A stretch of DNA of 64,000 nt from an uncultured Sphingomonas sp. GTDB lineage: Bacteria > Pseudomonadota > Alphaproteobacteria > Sphingomonadales > Sphingomonadaceae. A model generated the notes under the pieces. It made no database searches and was not told where the DNA came from. It was given only the letters and a program-made list of their open reading frames with translations. How positions within the stretch are numbered: position 1 is the first letter of the stretch; the number at the start of each line of letters is the position of its first letter. Made by a program: the position numbers and the translations under genes. The DNA is taken from NCBI GenBank assembly GCA_913775795.1, contig CAJYLT010000022.1:1-64000 (forward strand). Reading direction: 5' to 3'. Positions 61,678 through 64,000 of this stretch are shown in pieces.

Positions 61678-61982
61678 TGCAGCGGGACTCCGTGGAACCA
61701 GAAGGCGTTGTCGTCGGGGCTCATCGCGTCGGTGAAGCCGCCGCGATGGAGAAGGGCGGTCAGCGCCTCGCCGGCCGGTGCGGACAGGCGGACATCGCCG
61801 CCCTGCGACCTAGCTTCGGCACGAAGGCTGAGAAGGAGTTGGACGACGCTGAGGTCGGGCGCGGTCAGGGCCGATGCGTCGAGCACGACCTCACCGCCGA
61901 GCGGCTGCGCGCGCAGTTCCTCGGCCACCGTTGCAATCGATGGCATCGCCAGACCGGCGGGAAGGGAGAAGGTAGAAGTCAT
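61674..61982 (-). CDS. STAS domain protein at the head of the chemotaxis operon
   Basis: A protein of 102 residues forming one STAS domain: GEVVLDASALTAPDLSVVQL (20 residues) corresponds to the SpoIIAA segment around the phosphorylatable serine, and the Ser in DLSVVQ is kept. STAS proteins usually bind partner kinases or anti-sigma factors. Placement as first gene before cheY suggests that it modulates receptor or CheA signalling, as such genes do in other alphaproteobacterial clusters. No partner switch kinase is seen nearby. Confidence 0.87.
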   Translation of the reverse strand: MTSTFSLPAGLAMPSIATVAEELRAQPLGGEVVLDASALTAPDLSVVQLLLSLRAEARSQGGDVRLSAPAGEALTALLHRGGFTDAMSPDDNAFWFHGVPLQ

Positions 61983-62026
61983 ACGATGTCGGCCCCCAAA
62001 CAGGAGACCGTCGTCGCAGAACGTGA

Positions 62027-62041
62027 TTAAGATCGATTTAA
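62027..62041. promoter_or_regulatory. CtrA-type site (TTAA-N7-TTAA) upstream of the chemotaxis operon
   Basis: TTAA at 62027-62030 and TTAA at 62038-62041 are separated by seven bases, the exact CtrA spacing, 45 bases before the STAS start. The motif reads the same on both strands. The 265-base gap (61983-62247) also holds GANTC sites at 62079, 62202 and 62230, the CcrM methylation sequence. No gene is seen in this gap. Confidence 0.6.
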
Positions 62042-62247
62042 GCGAACGGGTCGCAACAGGCGGCCGCGACCGGGGCTCGAGTCACGAATGGCAGCGCTAA
62101 CAAGAGCATAGCGCGCATTTTGCGGGATCGAACGCCGTTGCCGATACGCAAATATTTTTACGTCGCGCGAACGCTACGGCTCCGCCGCCCGATTACGGTG
62201 CGACTCGATCGACGACGATGCCGCTGCGCGACTCGGGAAAGGCCCGG

Positions 62248-62454
62248 TCAGCGACGGGGCAGGCGCCGGGCGATCAGCACCAACAGCAGCCCGAGCGCGC
62301 CGGTGACCGATCCGGTCACGACCCAGAGATACTGGTCGATCATGAACGAACTGGCGGGCCAGCGGATGACACCCATCCCCTGACCCAGCCAGAACAGCCC
62401 GACGAACGCGAGGATCGCACCCACGATCATCAGCGTGCGCCGGACGATGCGCAT
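62248..62454 (-). CDS. Small membrane protein downstream of gltA
   Basis: A protein of 68 residues with two hydrophobic helices (about 8-24 and 40-62) joined by a short loop and ending RRLPRR. It starts one base after the citrate synthase stop codon and so is cotranscribed with gltA. Its opening IVRRTLMIVGAILAFVGLFW resembles DUF2905-like or other small proteins of unknown function. Confidence 0.7.
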   Translation of the reverse strand: MRIVRRTLMIVGAILAFVGLFWLGQGMGVIRWPASSFMIDQYLWVVTGSVTGALGLLLVLIARRLPRR

Positions 62455-62455
62455 C

Positions 62456-63730
62456 TCAGCGCTGACCCACCGGCACGTAATCGCGCTGTGCGGGGCCGGT
62501 GTAGAGCTGACGCGGACGGCCGATCTTCTGTTCGGGATCCGAAATCATCTCGTTCCACTGCGCGACCCAGCCGACGGTGCGGGCAAGCGCGAACAGCGCG
62601 GTGAACATGGTGGTCGGGAAACCGATCGCCGACAGGATGACGCCCGAATAGAAATCGACGTTCGGGAACAGCTTCTTCTCGATGAAGTAATCGTCGCTCA
62701 GCGCGATTTCTTCAAGCCGCAGCGCAGTTTCGAACAGCGGATCGGACACGTTCAGCGCCTCGAACACTTCACGCACCGTCTTCTGCATCACGGTCGCGCG
62801 CGGGTCGTAGTTCTTGTAGACGCGGTGGCCGAAGCCCATCAGGCGGAACGGATCGTTCTTGTCCTTGGCGCGCGCGATATATTCCGGAATGCGATCCGGC
62901 GTGCCGATCTCGCGCAGCATGTTGAGCGCGGCTTCGTTGGCACCACCATGCGCCGGGCCCCACAGACAGGCGATACCCGCCGCGATGCAGGCGAACGGGT
63001 TGGCGCCCGACGACCCGGCAAGACGCACGGTCGAGGTCGAGGCGTTCTGTTCGTGATCGGCATGCAGGATGAAGATGCGGTCCATCGCACGCTCGACCGC
63101 CGGATTGACCTTATATTCCTCGGCCGGAACGCCGAAGGTCATGCGCAGGAAGTTGCCGGCGTAGGACAGGTCGTTCTTCGGATAGAGGAACGGCTGTCCC
63201 ACGCTGTACTTGTACGCCATCGCCGCGATCGTCGGCATCTTGGCGATCAGCCGGTGCGAGGCGATCATCCGCTGGTGCGGGTCCGAGATGTCGGTCGAAT
63301 CGTGGTAGAAGGCCGACAACGCGCCGACAACGCCGCACATCACCGCCATGGGGTGCGCGTCGCGCCGGAAGCCGCGGTAGAAGGTCGCCAGCTGCTCGTG
63401 CAGCATCGTGTGACGGCTGATGGTGTAGCTGAACTTGTCGAGTTCGTTCTGGCTCGGCAGCTCGCCGTTCAGCAGCAGATAGCTGACTTCCATGAACGAC
63501 GAATGTTCGGCCAGGTCGCCGATCGGGTAGCCGCGGTGGAGCAGCACGCCCTGATCGCCGTCGATGTACGTCAGCGCCGACTCGCACGATGCGGTGCTGG
63601 TGAAGCCGGGGTCGTAGGTGAACATGCCCGACTTCGCGTAGAGCTTGCGAATGTCGATGACGTCCGGACCGACGGTGCCCGACAGCACCGGATAGTCGCC
63701 GTCGCCGATCTTGATGCTGGTATCGGTCAC
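62456..63730 (-). CDS. gltA: Citrate synthase
   Basis: A type II citrate synthase of 424 residues that condenses acetyl-CoA with oxaloacetate. Catalytic residues are the His in [13 protein letters not shown], the His in [15 protein letters not shown] and the Asp in [11 protein letters not shown]. The N-terminal domain of the NADH-sensitive Gram-negative type is present ([20 protein letters not shown], 20 residues). The start is GTG 63730, with GAGGAG eight bases upstream; TTG 63736 is also in frame. gltX lies directly upstream on the same strand. Confidence 0.96.
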   Translation of the reverse strand: MTDTSIKIGDGDYPVLSGTVGPDVIDIRKLYAKSGMFTYDPGFTSTASCESALTYIDGDQGVLLHRGYPIGDLAEHSSFMEVSYLLLNGELPSQNELDKFSYTISRHTMLHEQLATFYRGFRRDAHPMAVMCGVVGALSAFYHDSTDISDPHQRMIASHRLIAKMPTIAAMAYKYSVGQPFLYPKNDLSYAGNFLRMTFGVPAEEYKVNPAVERAMDRIFILHADHEQNASTSTVRLAGSSGANPFACIAAGIACLWGPAHGGANEAALNMLREIGTPDRIPEYIARAKDKNDPFRLMGFGHRVYKNYDPRATVMQKTVREVFEALNVSDPLFETALRLEEIALSDDYFIEKKLFPNVDFYSGVILSAIGFPTTMFTALFALARTVGWVAQWNEMISDPEQKIGRPRQLYTGPAQRDYVPVGQR

Positions 63731-63763
63731 TCGCAAAGCTCCTCGTTCTTCTTATCGGCCCGG

Positions 63764-64000
63764 TCAGGCCATCTGGTCGGCGATCCGTCCCAAACTCTCG
63801 TCGCGCCCGAGGAGTTCGAGCACATCGAAAATTCCGGGCGAGGTCTTGCGACCGACAAGTGCGGCGCGCAGCGGCTGCGCGACGGCACCGAGCTTGACGC
63901 CCGCGGCCTCGGCGACCTCGCGGACCGCCGGTTCGAGCGCTTCCGTATCCCAGCTGTCGAGCGCGTCAAGCGCGGCGTGCAGGCGGGTCAGCAGCGACCG
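63764..64000 (-). CDS. gltX: Glutamate--tRNA ligase, C-terminal fragment
   Basis: The open frame enters from the right edge and ends with TGA at 63764-63766, giving the last 78 residues. The segments [20 protein letters not shown] (20 residues) and [20 protein letters not shown] are the anticodon-binding domain end of GltX. The gene continues beyond the window. Its stop is 34 bases before the gltA start, the usual sphingomonad order. Confidence 0.93.
   Translation of the reverse strand, partial: RSLLTRLHAALDALDSWDTEALEPAVREVAEAAGVKLGAVAQPLRAALVGRKTSPGIFDVLELLGRDESLGRIADQMA

Noticed and set aside
63727..63969. A short frame on the minus strand at the right edge
   Set aside because: The frame one base over encodes the unmistakable C-terminal part of GltX ending at 63764, so this one is a shadow.

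Overview
The window is a high-GC chromosomal segment of an alphaproteobacterium, most likely a sphingomonad (Sphingomonas or a close relative). The evidence is the gene order gltX-gltA, the DUF2336 gene followed by a sensor kinase, a large TonB-dependent receptor, the 530-residue form of isocitrate lyase, CtrA-type sites of the TTAA-N7-TTAA form, and REP-like palindromes typical of that group. No tool was run, so family assignments rest on motifs read from the translated sequence.

Layout. 1-120: a terminator-like hairpin and tRNA-Ala(GGC). 289-7201: a small ribbon-helix-helix/membrane/EF-hand protein, a signal peptidase I, then AraC and LysR regulators each divergent from a Rossmann oxidoreductase, a CDF metal exporter and a second LysR gene. 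7283-14935: a tightly overlapped valine degradation operon (mmsA, acyl-CoA dehydrogenase, 3-hydroxyisobutyryl-CoA hydrolase, enoyl-CoA hydratase, mmsB) with four envelope genes embedded in it. 14996-24213: a COQ8-like kinase, a glycosyltransferase, a TonB-dependent receptor and a carbohydrate-type ABC importer. 24354-29560: isocitrate lyase, a cyclophilin, thioredoxin reductase, an M28 peptidase and a universal stress protein. 29707-33527: pyruvate dehydrogenase E2, a small membrane protein, a thioesterase, a DUF559 nuclease gene inside an inverted-repeat element, and lipoamide dehydrogenase. 33592-34983: a phosphate-selective-type porin behind a Pho-box-like site.

35171-44596 holds a secreted beta-propeller-like protein, mfd, sdhE, recG, a small DMT-type membrane protein and tyrS, with three clusters of palindromic intergenic repeats. 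44698-50730 holds anmK, a probable degenerate cytidylyltransferase/membrane fusion, DUF2336, a histidine kinase whose H-box lacks histidine, a TetR regulator and a heme oxygenase.

50791-61982, read leftwards, is a complete chemotaxis operon: STAS protein, CheY, CheA, CheW, a membrane receptor, a second CheW, a soluble receptor, CheR, CheB and a degenerate receptor-like protein. A perfect TTAA-N7-TTAA motif lies just upstream. The window ends with a small membrane protein, citrate synthase and the 3' end of gltX.

The items most worth a second look are the RHH/EF-hand membrane protein, the DUF559 repeat element with its gene-less relative near 40 kb, the Pho-box porin whose start codon abuts a 15-bp hairpin, the histidine-less kinase with DUF2336, and the CtrA-linked chemotaxis operon with its tip-less receptor-like protein.
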